From Thermoplasmata archaeon (GTDB lineage: Archaea; Thermoplasmatota; Thermoplasmata; Lutacidiplasmatales; UBA184): a DNA stretch of 64,000 nt. The stretch covers positions 147,042 to 211,041 of the forward strand of contig JAKIWL010000002.1 of assembly GCA_022750055.1 (NCBI GenBank). Reading direction: 5' to 3'. The position numbers and the translations under genes were made by a program. Within the stretch, counting starts at the first letter, position 1. Each line of letters starts with the position of its first letter. The notes below the pieces were generated by a model. That model searched no databases. It saw only the letters and a program-made list of their open reading frames with translations, and had not been told where the DNA came from. Positions 34,100 through 42,304 of this stretch are shown in pieces.

Positions 34100-35287
34100 C
34101 TAGCTCCGTCGTTCGTCCAGCAGGAGTTCGTAGAGGGAGATAAACCGACGGGCGGTCGCCTCGATGGAGGCGTGGCGTTGGACGAACTCGCGCGCCTCGC
34201 GAGCGAGGCGCCTGCGCTCCCCCGGCTCGTCGAGGAGGAGGGCGATCGCCTGGGCGAGCCGCCCGGGCTCGAGCACCGAGACCAGTCGCCCAGTCTCCCG
34301 ATCCCGCAGGATCTCTTTCGGACCGCCCAGGTTCGAGGCGACGCACGCGGCCCCGCTCGCCATCGCCTCGAGGAGAGCGATGCTCGACGTGTCGGAAGTC
34401 GAGGGGAGCACGAACAGGTCGGTCTGGGCCAGGAGCGCCGCCTTCTCCTCCTCGGCGACCGGGCCGACGAACCGAACCCGGCGGGCGAGGACCGGGTCGC
34501 GGCGGATCCGAGCCCGGACCGCCTCCTCTTCGGGGCCGCGCCCGCCCACGATCGCGACGAACTCCTGGTTGGCGGAGGCGTCCGAGACCGCGTCGAGGAA
34601 TCGCAGGACCCCCTTGTCCTGGGTGAGGCGGCCGAGGTAGGTCACCAGGGGCAACTCGGGGAGCCCACAGCGTTCCCGCCAGTCCGGCACGGCGATCCCC
34701 GGATGGAAGCGCTCCACCTCGATGCCGTTCGGGACGACCTCGATCCGGCGGCGCCAAGGCTTCTTCGCGTGGGTCTCGAGGGCCTGACGGGCCTCGGCGG
34801 TCGGTGCCGTGGCCGCATCGCAGCGCCAGTACGTCCCGAGGGTGTACCACCAGGCGGCGCGGAAGAAGAGCTTCACCGATAGCGTGGGCGGAAAGCTATC
34901 GCGCATCGCCCAGACGTTCGTGTGGAAGGTCCCGACGATCGGCTTTCGGAACCGGCGTCCCGCGAGGAATCCGGCACTCCCGAGGATCCCCGGTGTGTGG
35001 AGGTGGACGACGTCGGCGTCGCGGCCGGCCGATTCCGCCATCAGCCGGGGGAACGGGAAGACGGTCCAGCGGTACTCGGGGTACAGGGGGACGGGTACGG
35101 AGGCGAGCCGGACGACGGGGATCTTGGCGGCCTCCCCGGTCGTCGGCGCCACGGGAACGCCGGGGTCCGGAGCGTAGACCCGGACCCCATGCCCGAGCCG
35201 CGTGAGCGCGAGGGCGAGCGCCGCGGTCTCGTTCGCTACCCCATCGCGGGTCGGCAGGTAGCTCTCGGTGAAGAACGAGATCTCCAC
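34100..35287 (-). CDS. GT4-family glycosyltransferase
   Basis: 395 residues with the GT-B fold. N-terminal donor-free domain starts MEISFFTESYLPTRDGVANE, with HLHTPGILGSAGFLAGRRF and GTFHTNVWAMRDSFP. The C-terminal nucleotide-sugar half has VTYLGRLTQDKGVLRFLDAV and the GT4 retaining motif region SIALLEAMASGAACVASNLG. The closest known types are archaeal and bacterial diglycosyldiacylglycerol or phosphatidyl-inositol-type lipid glycosyltransferases, but the acceptor is not known. It shares the transcription unit of the mevalonate genes, which may point to a lipid or isoprenoid-carrier acceptor. GTG start. Confidence 0.85.
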   Translation of the reverse strand: MEISFFTESYLPTRDGVANETAALALALTRLGHGVRVYAPDPGVPVAPTTGEAAKIPVVRLASVPVPLYPEYRWTVFPFPRLMAESAGRDADVVHLHTPGILGSAGFLAGRRFRKPIVGTFHTNVWAMRDSFPPTLSVKLFFRAAWWYTLGTYWRCDAATAPTAEARQALETHAKKPWRRRIEVVPNGIEVERFHPGIAVPDWRERCGLPELPLVTYLGRLTQDKGVLRFLDAVSDASANQEFVAIVGGRGPEEEAVRARIRRDPVLARRVRFVGPVAEEEKAALLAQTDLFVLPSTSDTSSIALLEAMASGAACVASNLGGPKEILRDRETGRLVSVLEPGRLAQAIALLLDEPGERRRLAREAREFVQRHASIEATARRFISLYELLLDERRS

Positions 35288-35312
35288 TCGGGTCTCCGAC
35301 GCGCTCGAACCC

Positions 35313-36089
35313 CTACTGGACCTTATTAAACGCGCGTTGGAGGCGGCTCGCGTCCTTCGGGTCGAGGGCGTTCGGGTCGACCGAGGCGATGAGCGCCGAG
35401 AGATGGTCGGCCGCTTGGCTCGTCGCCCAGTGCACGAACTTCAGCGAGGTCTCGAGTGTGTACTCCGTGGCGAGGAACTCGAACGCGTCGAGATAGACGA
35501 GCGCTCCCCCGTCCCGGTCCGTCGCATCACGGATCCGGCCGGCGATCTCGCTCGGTGAGAGACCCTCCCGCCCGGCATCGCCGCTGGCCGGCCCGACCCG
35601 AAGCACCTCGGCTGTCGCGGCGAACGGAGCCGGGAGGGTCGGCGGTTGGACCGACACGACGAGCACCCTCGGAAAGGCCCCGAGAGATCGGACCAGGAGC
35701 TCGATGGCCCGAGCCGGGCGCTCTTCCCGGACGAGCACCGTCTGACCCGCAACGACCCCGGTCAGCAATAGCGAAGGGCGCTCCGGGGCCCAGGGCTCGA
35801 CCGGTCTGGGGGTCCGCAGAAGCGCGGACCACGCCGGTCGGCGAGGCGGACTGAGCAGGCTGCGGCGCTTGACCTCGACGTCTTCCCGGACGCGGGCGAG
35901 CCGGCTCTCCACGAGGAAGCGCAGCTCCTGAGCGGTGTGCCCTCGCGAGGCGTGCTGGAGGAGCTCCTTGAGAGCTTCCCGGAGCCCTTCGCCGTACCCT
36001 TCGGAATACGCCGCGGCGTAGTCGTCGTCCCCGGCGGAGGCCGGCTCGGCGGCGGGCGGGGAGCGGGGCGTGGGCTCGCCGTCGTTCAC
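35313..36089 (-). CDS. DUF835 domain protein
   Basis: 258 residues. The N-terminal part is acidic then helical (YAAAYSEGYGEGLREALKEL). The C-terminal 140 residues match DUF835, an archaeal family: SLLLTGVVAGQTVLVREERP, GGALVYLDAFEFLATEYTLE, and LSALIASVDPNALDPKDASR. DUF835 is found in signalling proteins and often lacks a known ligand. It overlaps the DUF35 gene by 4 bp (GTGA), so translation is coupled. Function is not known. Confidence 0.78.
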   Translation of the reverse strand: MNDGEPTPRSPPAAEPASAGDDDYAAAYSEGYGEGLREALKELLQHASRGHTAQELRFLVESRLARVREDVEVKRRSLLSPPRRPAWSALLRTPRPVEPWAPERPSLLLTGVVAGQTVLVREERPARAIELLVRSLGAFPRVLVVSVQPPTLPAPFAATAEVLRVGPASGDAGREGLSPSEIAGRIRDATDRDGGALVYLDAFEFLATEYTLETSLKFVHWATSQAADHLSALIASVDPNALDPKDASRLQRAFNKVQ

Positions 36090-36577
36090 GCTTTCGCGCT
36101 GCCGGGGCCCGTTCGGGTCGGAACCGGGGTCGGCTCCTCCGGAGGCTTGGGTTCGGGGGGGACGGATCGATCCTCGATCGGCGCGAACTTGTACCCGTAA
36201 TGGATCACGCCGGCCTTTCCTTCCTCCCGAAGTTTTCGGAACGTCGCTCGGACCTTGAGGCCGATACGGATCTCGCTCGGAAGTACGTCGACGACCTGTC
36301 CCGTCAGCTGCGGCCCCTCCGTGGCTCGGACGATGGCGAGGACGTACGGTACCTGCATCTCAAAGCCGGCGGCCGCGTCGTGAACGACCGTGTACGTGAC
36401 CACCTCCCCCTCTCCGGAAAGCTGGAAGGGTTCCAGGCGACCGATCGATTGGCGGTGCTTGGAGCAGGTGGGGCAGACCGACCGGGGCGGGAAGTAGACG
36501 GTCTGGCAAATGGCGCACCGGACCCCGTCGAGGTTGTACCGGTGCGGGGTCTCCCTCCAGAACCGTGCGATCGACAT
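36086..36577 (-). CDS. DUF35 OB-fold protein, thiolase/HMG-CoA synthase partner
   Basis: 163 residues. A rubredoxin-like zinc ribbon at 21-38 (CAIC, CPTC) is followed by an OB fold (GEVVTYTVVHDAAAGFEM, VPYVLAIVRATEGPQLTGQV). In archaea this protein bridges acetoacetyl-CoA thiolase and HMG-CoA synthase into a channelling complex; this is established for methanogens. The ATG giving MSIARFWRETPHRY was chosen because the frame upstream is antisense-like sequence of the thiolase gene. The C-terminal tail is Pro-rich. Confidence 0.9.
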   Translation of the reverse strand: MSIARFWRETPHRYNLDGVRCAICQTVYFPPRSVCPTCSKHRQSIGRLEPFQLSGEGEVVTYTVVHDAAAGFEMQVPYVLAIVRATEGPQLTGQVVDVLPSEIRIGLKVRATFRKLREEGKAGVIHYGYKFAPIEDRSVPPEPKPPEEPTPVPTRTGPGSAKA

Positions 36578-36588
36578 GCCCCCTCCGA

Positions 36589-37758
36589 TCAGTTGACCCG
36601 CTCGAACAGGTGAACCACGCTCGTGGCCCCGGTTCCCCCGACGTCTTGCGACAGGCCGAACTCGGCCCCCGAGACCTGTCGGTCGCCGGCCTGACCCCGC
36701 AGCTGCCGGACGATCTCCACGGCTTGGGCCACGCCAACCGCGCCGAAGGGACGTCCCTGAGCCTTGAGGCCCCCCGAGGTGTTGACGGTCACCTTCCCGG
36801 ATCCGGAGAACTCGCCGGAGGCAAAGGCCGGGCCGCTGCGTCCTTTCTCGACGAAGCCGAGGTCCTCGAGCGAGACGAGGGCGCTGATGGTGTAGCCATC
36901 GTGGATCTCGGCGACGCGGACGTCCTGCGGGGAGCGCCGCGCCTGGGCGAACGCCCGCTTGCCGGCGACGACGGTCGAATCGAGCGTCGTGAGGTCGCGC
37001 CGGTGGTGCAGGGCCATGGTGTCGCAGGCTACTTGGCTCGCGGCGAGTCGGATCGGCGTGTCGGTGAACTTGCGGGCGCGCTCCATCGGCCCGAGGACGA
37101 CCGCCGCCGCTCCGTCGGAGAGCGGCGCGCAGTCGAACACCCCGAGGGGGTCGGCCACGGGGTTCGCTTGAAGGACTTGGTCGATCGAAAGGCGGTTGCG
37201 GAAGTGGGCGTTCGGGTTCTTCGCGCCCATCTCGTGGGCGTGGACGGCCACCGCCGCGAGCTGTTCCCGTTGGGTCCCGTAGTCGTGCTGGTGGCGCCGT
37301 GCAATCATGGCCCACAGGCCGGGCAACGTCGCGCCGAAGACGGCCTCCCATTCGTGGTCGGCGGTCCCGCTCATGATCCGATTCGCCTCGGTGTCGGGGA
37401 CGTCGGTGAGCTTCTCCGCCCCTCCGACCACGACGAAGTCGTGGGCGCCGCTCGCGACCGCGAGCCAGCCTTCGTGCAGCGCGAGGGCGCCCGACGCGCC
37501 CCCGCCCTCCACGCGGACCGCCGACAGGTGGTGGCCCGCGAGGCCCGCGTAGTCGAGGATGAGCGGGGCGATCATCTCCTGGTCGATCAGGCTCCCGCTC
37601 GCCATGTTGCCAAGGTAGAGCGCCCCCAGGTCCGTGGAGGAGAGCTTCGCGTCGACCAAGGCCTCGAAGCCCGCCTCGATGCCGATCTCCCGGAACGAAC
37701 GGTCCCACAGCTCGCCGAACCGGGTCTGCCCGATCCCGAGGATCGCGACATCGCGCAT
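36589..37758 (-). CDS. Thiolase homologue lacking the catalytic Cys and His
   Basis: 389 residues with the archaeal SCP2-type thiolase fold, beginning [20 protein letters not shown] and ending with a VGGTGATSVVHLFE-type motif. It lies where acetoacetyl-CoA thiolase sits in archaeal mevalonate clusters. However, the nucleophile region reads EGGGASG at 84-90, so the expected Cys near 87 is Gly. The usual GGLKAxGHPxGATG reads GGLKAQGRPFGAVG, so the catalytic His is Arg. Both codons were read directly. The start ATG overlaps the HMG-CoA synthase stop by 4 bp. Condensation activity is therefore doubtful; a structural role in the thiolase-DUF35-synthase complex is possible. Confidence 0.85.
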   Translation of the reverse strand: MRDVAILGIGQTRFGELWDRSFREIGIEAGFEALVDAKLSSTDLGALYLGNMASGSLIDQEMIAPLILDYAGLAGHHLSAVRVEGGGASGALALHEGWLAVASGAHDFVVVGGAEKLTDVPDTEANRIMSGTADHEWEAVFGATLPGLWAMIARRHQHDYGTQREQLAAVAVHAHEMGAKNPNAHFRNRLSIDQVLQANPVADPLGVFDCAPLSDGAAAVVLGPMERARKFTDTPIRLAASQVACDTMALHHRRDLTTLDSTVVAGKRAFAQARRSPQDVRVAEIHDGYTISALVSLEDLGFVEKGRSGPAFASGEFSGSGKVTVNTSGGLKAQGRPFGAVGVAQAVEIVRQLRGQAGDRQVSGAEFGLSQDVGGTGATSVVHLFERVN

Positions 37759-38810
37759 CAGCTGCCCCCCATGTGGATCTTGCCGCGGAACTTCGCGTAA
37801 ACCGCGTAGGGGATCTCGACCCCCTGGTCGAGGAACCACTGGACAGGGGGACCGATCGACCGGTCCAGCCGGGCGACCTCCTCCGTCGCCTCCAGGTCGA
37901 ACGCGTCCGAACCGGCTCCGCTCCCGTACCCGACGAGGAGGATCCGCTCGCCGGGTTTGGCCGAATCGAGGACGTTCGCGAGACCGATCAGGGCCGCCCC
38001 GGAGTAGGTGTTGCCGATGAACGGGGTGACGAGGCCCAGCCGCATCTGAACCTCGCTGAAGCCGAGCTGCTTTCCGACCCGTTGCGGGAACTTGCCGTTC
38101 GGTTGGTGGAAGACCACGTGAGCGTAGTCCTTCGGCGTCGTCTGGGCACGGTCCATGATTCGCCGGGCACACTCGGTGACGTGGCGGAAGTAGGCGGGCT
38201 CTCCAGTGAAACGGCCGGAGTGGCTCGGGTAGCGCTGTCCTTCGCGTCGCCAGAAATCGGGAGTGTCCGTCGTGTACGACAGGGTATGCAAGACCCGGGC
38301 GATCACCTTTTCCCGCCCGATGACGAAGGCGGCCCCGCCGGCGCTCGCCGAGTACTCCAGGGCATCGCCGGGCGCTCCCTGGCTCGTGTCCGAGCCGATG
38401 GCGACGCCGTATCGGACCATGCCGGCCCCGACGAGGCCGAGGCAGGTCTGGATGGCGGCCGTCCCCGCCTTGCAGGCGAATTCAAAATCGGCGGCGGTCA
38501 GGTTGGGCGTCGCCCCGACGGCCTGCGCGACGACCGTCGCCGTCGGCTTGACTGCGTAAGGATGGGATTCGCTTCCCACGTAAAGCGCCCCGATCTGCTG
38601 CGGGTCGATCCCACCCCGAGCGAGTGCGGTCCGGAGGGCCTCCGTGCTGATCGTGATCGTGTCCTCGTCGGGCGCGGGTACGCTCTTTCGTTGGACGCCG
38701 AGTCCCTGGCCCATCGCCACGCCGTCCGTGCCCCAGACCTTTCCGATCTCCTCGGGGGTGATCCGATAGCGTGGTACGTAGGCTCCGTAGCTCACGATCC
38801 CTGCCTCCAT
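37758..38810 (-). CDS. Hydroxymethylglutaryl-CoA synthase
   Basis: 350 residues, archaeal type; condenses acetyl-CoA with acetoacetyl-CoA to HMG-CoA, the committed entry to archaeal isoprenoid lipids. Visible: [14 protein letters not shown] at the start, Glu82 in [13 protein letters not shown], nucleophile Cys113 in [14 protein letters not shown], and the His region [17 protein letters not shown] 27 nt upstream is an alternative start, but the ATG chosen has GGGAGAG about 8 nt before it and matches family length. The gene directly follows the HTH regulator. Confidence 0.92.
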   Translation of the reverse strand: MEAGIVSYGAYVPRYRITPEEIGKVWGTDGVAMGQGLGVQRKSVPAPDEDTITISTEALRTALARGGIDPQQIGALYVGSESHPYAVKPTATVVAQAVGATPNLTAADFEFACKAGTAAIQTCLGLVGAGMVRYGVAIGSDTSQGAPGDALEYSASAGGAAFVIGREKVIARVLHTLSYTTDTPDFWRREGQRYPSHSGRFTGEPAYFRHVTECARRIMDRAQTTPKDYAHVVFHQPNGKFPQRVGKQLGFSEVQMRLGLVTPFIGNTYSGAALIGLANVLDSAKPGERILLVGYGSGAGSDAFDLEATEEVARLDRSIGPPVQWFLDQGVEIPYAVYAKFRGKIHMGGS

Positions 38811-38837
38811 TCTGTGCACTCTCCCGATCGTTCCCAC

Positions 38838-39515
38838 CTAGAGCTCTTCCAACGCCTTGATGACCGCCGCCGCGCCCAGGGAGGTCGTCAACAGGGGGAT
38901 GTTCTCGACCTCGGACAGGCGCACCGCGAGCGAGTCCACGCGTCCCGGGTTCGAGAAGACGACCGCGGCGGGCTTGAGCGGATGAGCCCGGATCGCGACC
39001 ATCGGGGAGCGGCCGTACTTGACGTTGGAGAAGATCAGCGCCCGCTGGGTCGTCCATCCATAGACTTCGACGAATCGCGCGGCATCGATCGATAGGATCG
39101 CCCGCGGAGCATCGAGCAGGGTGAACCCGTGGATGTCCCGATGCAGATCAACCCGGCTCACCGATTTGGCACCCAGGCGCTCCGCGAGCGCTTTGAGGGG
39201 GATCGCCACCGCGAACTCCCGGATCCCGAGGATCCCGTCGGCGTGGCCCGACGGCCCGACCCGCTGGCCGATGCGTCCGCCGCTGCGTTCATCGATCGCG
39301 AAGAGTCCGTCGACGTATCGACGAATGAACGCGGCCCCGGGGCTAGCGCGCCGTTCCGACTCGTAGTCGCTCACGACGGAGGGGACCGTGTCGAGCGTGT
39401 CGGCCAGGTCCCGCTGCGACACGCCGAAATCCTCCCGCCACTTCCTGAGGGTTCGTCCCGGATGCGGGGAGAGGACGACCTCGCCTGCGATCTTCTCGCG
39501 CAAGCTGACGTCCAC
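38838..39515 (-). CDS. HTH (Xre-type) regulator heading the mevalonate operon
   Basis: 225 residues. An Xre-type helix-turn-helix occupies about 20-60 (GRTLRKWREDFGVSQRDLAD, TLDTVPSVVSDYESERRASP). The C-terminal 130 residues form an archaeal sensor-like domain (IPLLTTSLGAAAVIKALEEL at the end). The GTG start lies about 25 nt after a strong TATA box, so the mRNA is probably leaderless. Directly followed by HMG-CoA synthase, it likely controls the operon it heads. The inferred ligand is unknown. Confidence 0.85.
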   Translation of the reverse strand: MDVSLREKIAGEVVLSPHPGRTLRKWREDFGVSQRDLADTLDTVPSVVSDYESERRASPGAAFIRRYVDGLFAIDERSGGRIGQRVGPSGHADGILGIREFAVAIPLKALAERLGAKSVSRVDLHRDIHGFTLLDAPRAILSIDAARFVEVYGWTTQRALIFSNVKYGRSPMVAIRAHPLKPAAVVFSNPGRVDSLAVRLSEVENIPLLTTSLGAAAVIKALEEL

Positions 39516-39535
39516 GCGACCACGACGAAGGGCGC

Positions 39536-39545
39536 GGTATAAAAC
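39536..39545 (-). promoter_or_regulatory. TATA box of the HTH/HMG-CoA synthase operon
   Basis: The minus strand reads GTTTTATACC, centred 25 nt upstream of the GTG start of the regulator. It is the clearest TATA-like element in the window and implies a leaderless transcript for the seven-gene operon. Confidence 0.65.
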
Positions 39546-39622
39546 CGTAGCCCTGGATGTCGTTCGTGGGGTTCGACACGGGACGAACTCTGCGTCCTGA
39601 GGCGAGCTGGCGAAGGGGGGAG

Positions 39623-39728
39623 TGGACCGGGCGAGACGTTCCGGACCGGGGCGCGACCCCTCGGTCCCTTTGAACTCGCGGCCTCTACCTTGCCAAGGTA
39701 GCGATCTTCCGGGCTGATCTACCGGCCC
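39623..39728 (-). tRNA. tRNA-Ala (anticodon GGC) with intron at position 59/60
   Basis: On the minus strand the acceptor stem is GGGCCGG with CCGGTCC (one G-U pair), discriminator A, no encoded CCA. D arm GATC/GATC encloses AGCCCGGAA; the anticodon arm is CTACC-TTGGCAA-GGTAG with anticodon GGC; variable loop AGGCC. The T arm GCGAG-TTCAAA must be joined to T-CTCGC by removing 32 nt, giving loop TTCAAAT and a mature 74-nt tRNA reading GCC/GCU. Splicing at the same position as in the tRNA-Arg restores both T stem and acceptor stem. Confidence 0.92.
39637..39668 (-). other. Archaeal tRNA intron (T loop, 59/60) of tRNA-Ala
   Basis: 32-nt intron. Bulge-helix-bulge: exon TTCA faces intron GGAA, the bulges are AAG (5') and CGT (3'), and the intron stem GGACC pairs with GGTCC. 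Cutting after the second bulge nucleotide on each side restores TTCAAAT. The central TTCA/GGAA element is identical to that of the tRNA-Arg intron. Confidence 0.85.
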
Positions 39729-39786
39729 ACGGCGGCGGCGACGCGCTCGGGGGGATAACGCTTTTCCGACGGGGGGGCGGGGCGCC

Positions 39787-42141
39787 TCACTCGGAGGGCG
39801 GTACGTCGACGGGCGGTTGGCGGCGTCGCCGGTAACGGACGGCAGCGAGGCCGACGACGGCGGCCAGGATCGCGACGATCCCCCCCACAGCAGCGTAGCC
39901 CTCCGAGGCGGGGAGACCGAGGAACGCCGCGCGGACCGTAAGGGGGGCGGTCGAGGTCGCGTTCTCCCCCAGGGAGTCCGACACGCGGACCGAGATTCCG
40001 AAACTCCCGCTCGTCTGGAACTGGCAGCTCAGATTGGCTCCGTTCGCCGTCGAACAGCCATCGGGGAGCCCGGACCAGGTGTAGTGGAACGGGCCTACTC
40101 CGCCCGCGACGACCGCGGTGAGCTCTACCCCCTGGCCGGTCAAGGGGTCGGAGGGCGCCTCGGAGATGGAGACGCTGACCGATGGAAACACGGAGATCGT
40201 CAGGTTCGCGGGACCCGAGGGTTGACCGTTCGCGTCGTACACGCGGACGCCGACCCCGTAGGCACCGGGACCGGGCCAGGAGCACGACATCGTGAGAGGG
40301 CTAACGGAGCTGCAATTCGCTGGCAGGCCGGTCCATGCCGCCGCGTACGCAGAGTGTCCCGCCGGAACGGAGGAGTTCACAAAGCCACCCGACGGGCTCA
40401 GCGTCAGGGTGACGGAGCGATCGGTCTCGGTGGATTGCCGGTCCGCCTTCAGGGTCGTGGTTGGGTCGGAGTAGATCCGCGTGGCGATGGGGGCGGAGAC
40501 CCGCGATCCCCCGAGGTCAGTGATCGTCGCCGTCACGGAGAGGGTGCCGATGGAGCGGGACGTGCACGTCAGGGCCGCTGAAACCGCGGTGCACGTCGCG
40601 ATCGTTCCCGAGGTCCAGGAATAAACGAGACCCCCGCTGCCTCCGCTCGGAACGGCCTGGTACAGTATGGATTGACCGATGTCGAGGGAGCCGACGTTCC
40701 CCGAGACCGTCAGCCCAAGGGCCGGATGTACCGTCACGCTGAGGGTGGAGGAGTTCGAAAAGAAGCCGAGAGAGTCCGATACCTCGACCGCGACGGTGAA
40801 GGTAGCCGAAGTGGTCGGGACGCACGTGACCTTGACGGTAGTGTTCGCGCAGCCGCTCGGCAAGCCGGTCCAGAGGTAGGCGTACGTTCCGCTTCCCCCG
40901 ATGGGGGTCTCGGTCACCGAAAGGGGCCGGTTCACATCGGTCGACGGGGGCACGGCCACCGGAACGGCCGCCTGCAGTGCGACGGCTACCGGAACCGTCA
41001 GTGCGATCCGTGAGTACAGCCCCTGGGTATCCGTGAGCTTCACCTCGAGTGTGTACCCGAGACCGGGTCTCGTGTTCGGGTTGATGAGCACGGTGAGGGT
41101 GATCCCGAACGGAGCGGTCCCACCGCCGGGGTTGATCGATACGGTCGCGTTCGGGATCGTCCCGGAAACGGTAGCGGTCAGGCGGCTGTCCGCACTGAAC
41201 TTCTGGACCGAGACATTCTCCGAGTAGTTGCGCCCGATCGGACCGAGCTCCGTGGACAGGGCCGGGGGGGCGGACAGGCCGAACGGGACGTTCTCGATGA
41301 TCGTCTCGGTCCCTCCGGTCCCCACGGTAATGGCGGTCGGCGCGGTCGACGATTCCCAAGCGATCCACTGGGACTCGCCGACCGAGTTCTCCGTGTTGTT
41401 CGTAAAGTAGAACGCGTACGGTGGAACCGGAGCCGAGGTCGTGTACACCTCCTCGTAGTTCGTGTAGTCGACCGACGTATTCGCTCCGTGGTTGCAGGTG
41501 TAGATCCCTTCGATCTCGAAGAACGGGGCTCCGGTGTAGACCGAAGTGCTCCAGACCACACCCCCGGTCGGCAACGAGACGGAGAACTGCACGTAGCCGG
41601 AAACGAGTTGCATGTCGAATCGGTAATTCGTGCCGGGGTTCAGGGGAAAGGCATTGGACGAGTAGGAGTACATTCCTGCGCAGGCCGTGGTGGTCGAGAA
41701 AGCGACCCCCCAGACCCCGTTCGAGTTCGCAAAGCCGATCTGGTCGTACGAGGAGGCATTGTCCCACACGGACATCAGTACGTAGTAGAAGTCCTGGATC
41801 TGCGGGACATCCTGCGGCACCAGAAGATTCACTCCCAGGTCCGTGGCGGTCGTCTTGCTGCCCGTATATTCGGTTCCCGCGTAGTAGTGGCCGGAAAAGC
41901 CGGCCCGGCCGAACGGAGACGGGCTCGTGAGGACCCGCGTCGAGGAACCCGGCTGTGGGGCGCTCGGCGACCGAACGGCGTGGGTCGCGAAAAGTCCCGA
42001 TCCGGCCAGAGCCAAATGGTGATTCGCTCCCGTGACAGGGCCGAACTCTGCGAAGCCCGAGAGCAGGGCCACGACCGCGACGAGGCCGGCGGCCACGTTG
42101 GCGGCCCACCGTCGTCTCGGGCGACGGAAAGTTCCACCCAT
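39787..42141 (-). CDS. Large cell-surface protein with Cys-paired PKD-like repeats
   Basis: 784 residues. A basic start (MGGTFRRPRRRW) leads into a signal-anchor helix (NVAAGLVAVVALLSGFAEFG). A beta-rich domain follows (about 60-235), then Ig/PKD-like repeats. Four repeats carry a Trp-containing strand and two Cys 8-13 residues apart: YLWTGLPSGCANTTVKVTC, YSWTSGTIATCTAVSAALTC, AAWTGLPANCSSVSPLTMSC and YTWSGLPDGCSTANGANLSC. It ends with a membrane helix (VGGIVAILAAVVGLAAV) and RYRRRR, so it is anchored by its C-terminus. Many N-x-S/T sites suit N-glycosylation. A surface-layer or adhesion role is inferred. Confidence 0.82.
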   Translation of the reverse strand: MGGTFRRPRRRWAANVAAGLVAVVALLSGFAEFGPVTGANHHLALAGSGLFATHAVRSPSAPQPGSSTRVLTSPSPFGRAGFSGHYYAGTEYTGSKTTATDLGVNLLVPQDVPQIQDFYYVLMSVWDNASSYDQIGFANSNGVWGVAFSTTTACAGMYSYSSNAFPLNPGTNYRFDMQLVSGYVQFSVSLPTGGVVWSTSVYTGAPFFEIEGIYTCNHGANTSVDYTNYEEVYTTSAPVPPYAFYFTNNTENSVGESQWIAWESSTAPTAITVGTGGTETIIENVPFGLSAPPALSTELGPIGRNYSENVSVQKFSADSRLTATVSGTIPNATVSINPGGGTAPFGITLTVLINPNTRPGLGYTLEVKLTDTQGLYSRIALTVPVAVALQAAVPVAVPPSTDVNRPLSVTETPIGGSGTYAYLWTGLPSGCANTTVKVTCVPTTSATFTVAVEVSDSLGFFSNSSTLSVTVHPALGLTVSGNVGSLDIGQSILYQAVPSGGSGGLVYSWTSGTIATCTAVSAALTCTSRSIGTLSVTATITDLGGSRVSAPIATRIYSDPTTTLKADRQSTETDRSVTLTLSPSGGFVNSSVPAGHSAYAAAWTGLPANCSSVSPLTMSCSWPGPGAYGVGVRVYDANGQPSGPANLTISVFPSVSVSISEAPSDPLTGQGVELTAVVAGGVGPFHYTWSGLPDGCSTANGANLSCQFQTSGSFGISVRVSDSLGENATSTAPLTVRAAFLGLPASEGYAAVGGIVAILAAVVGLAAVRYRRRRQPPVDVPPSE

Positions 42142-42270
42142 CCTGGGCACGAGTCGACCCCGTTCCCTACCACCCCCGCCGAGGTCAAAGCGTCTACCTT
42201 CCGGACCGAGGGCCCCGCGCGGCGGCCCCGAGCGTTGGCCCGTGCGACGGCTCGGGTTCCTGTCTCTCCA

Positions 42271-42280
42271 AATCCTTATC
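42271..42280 (+). promoter_or_regulatory. Possible TATA-like box
   Basis: AATCCTTATC about 25-35 nt before the ATG at 42305. The same CCTTAT pattern occurs before the synthase gene at 60772, supporting a leaderless arrangement. Confidence 0.4.
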
Positions 42281-42304
42281 CGCCGGCACCCGCTCGGCGC
42301 CCCG

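Noticed and set aside
33059-34882. 607-codon plus-strand frame opposite the zinc-ribbon and GT4 genes
   Set aside because: No family motif and low-complexity composition; the minus strand has clear domains and operon spacing.
39655-39730. tRNA-Gly(GCC) on the plus strand
   Set aside because: The anticodon stem is palindromic and reads TTGCCAA on the plus strand, but the plus strand lacks a D arm and the TTC-containing T loop. All arms fit only on the minus strand as tRNA-Ala.
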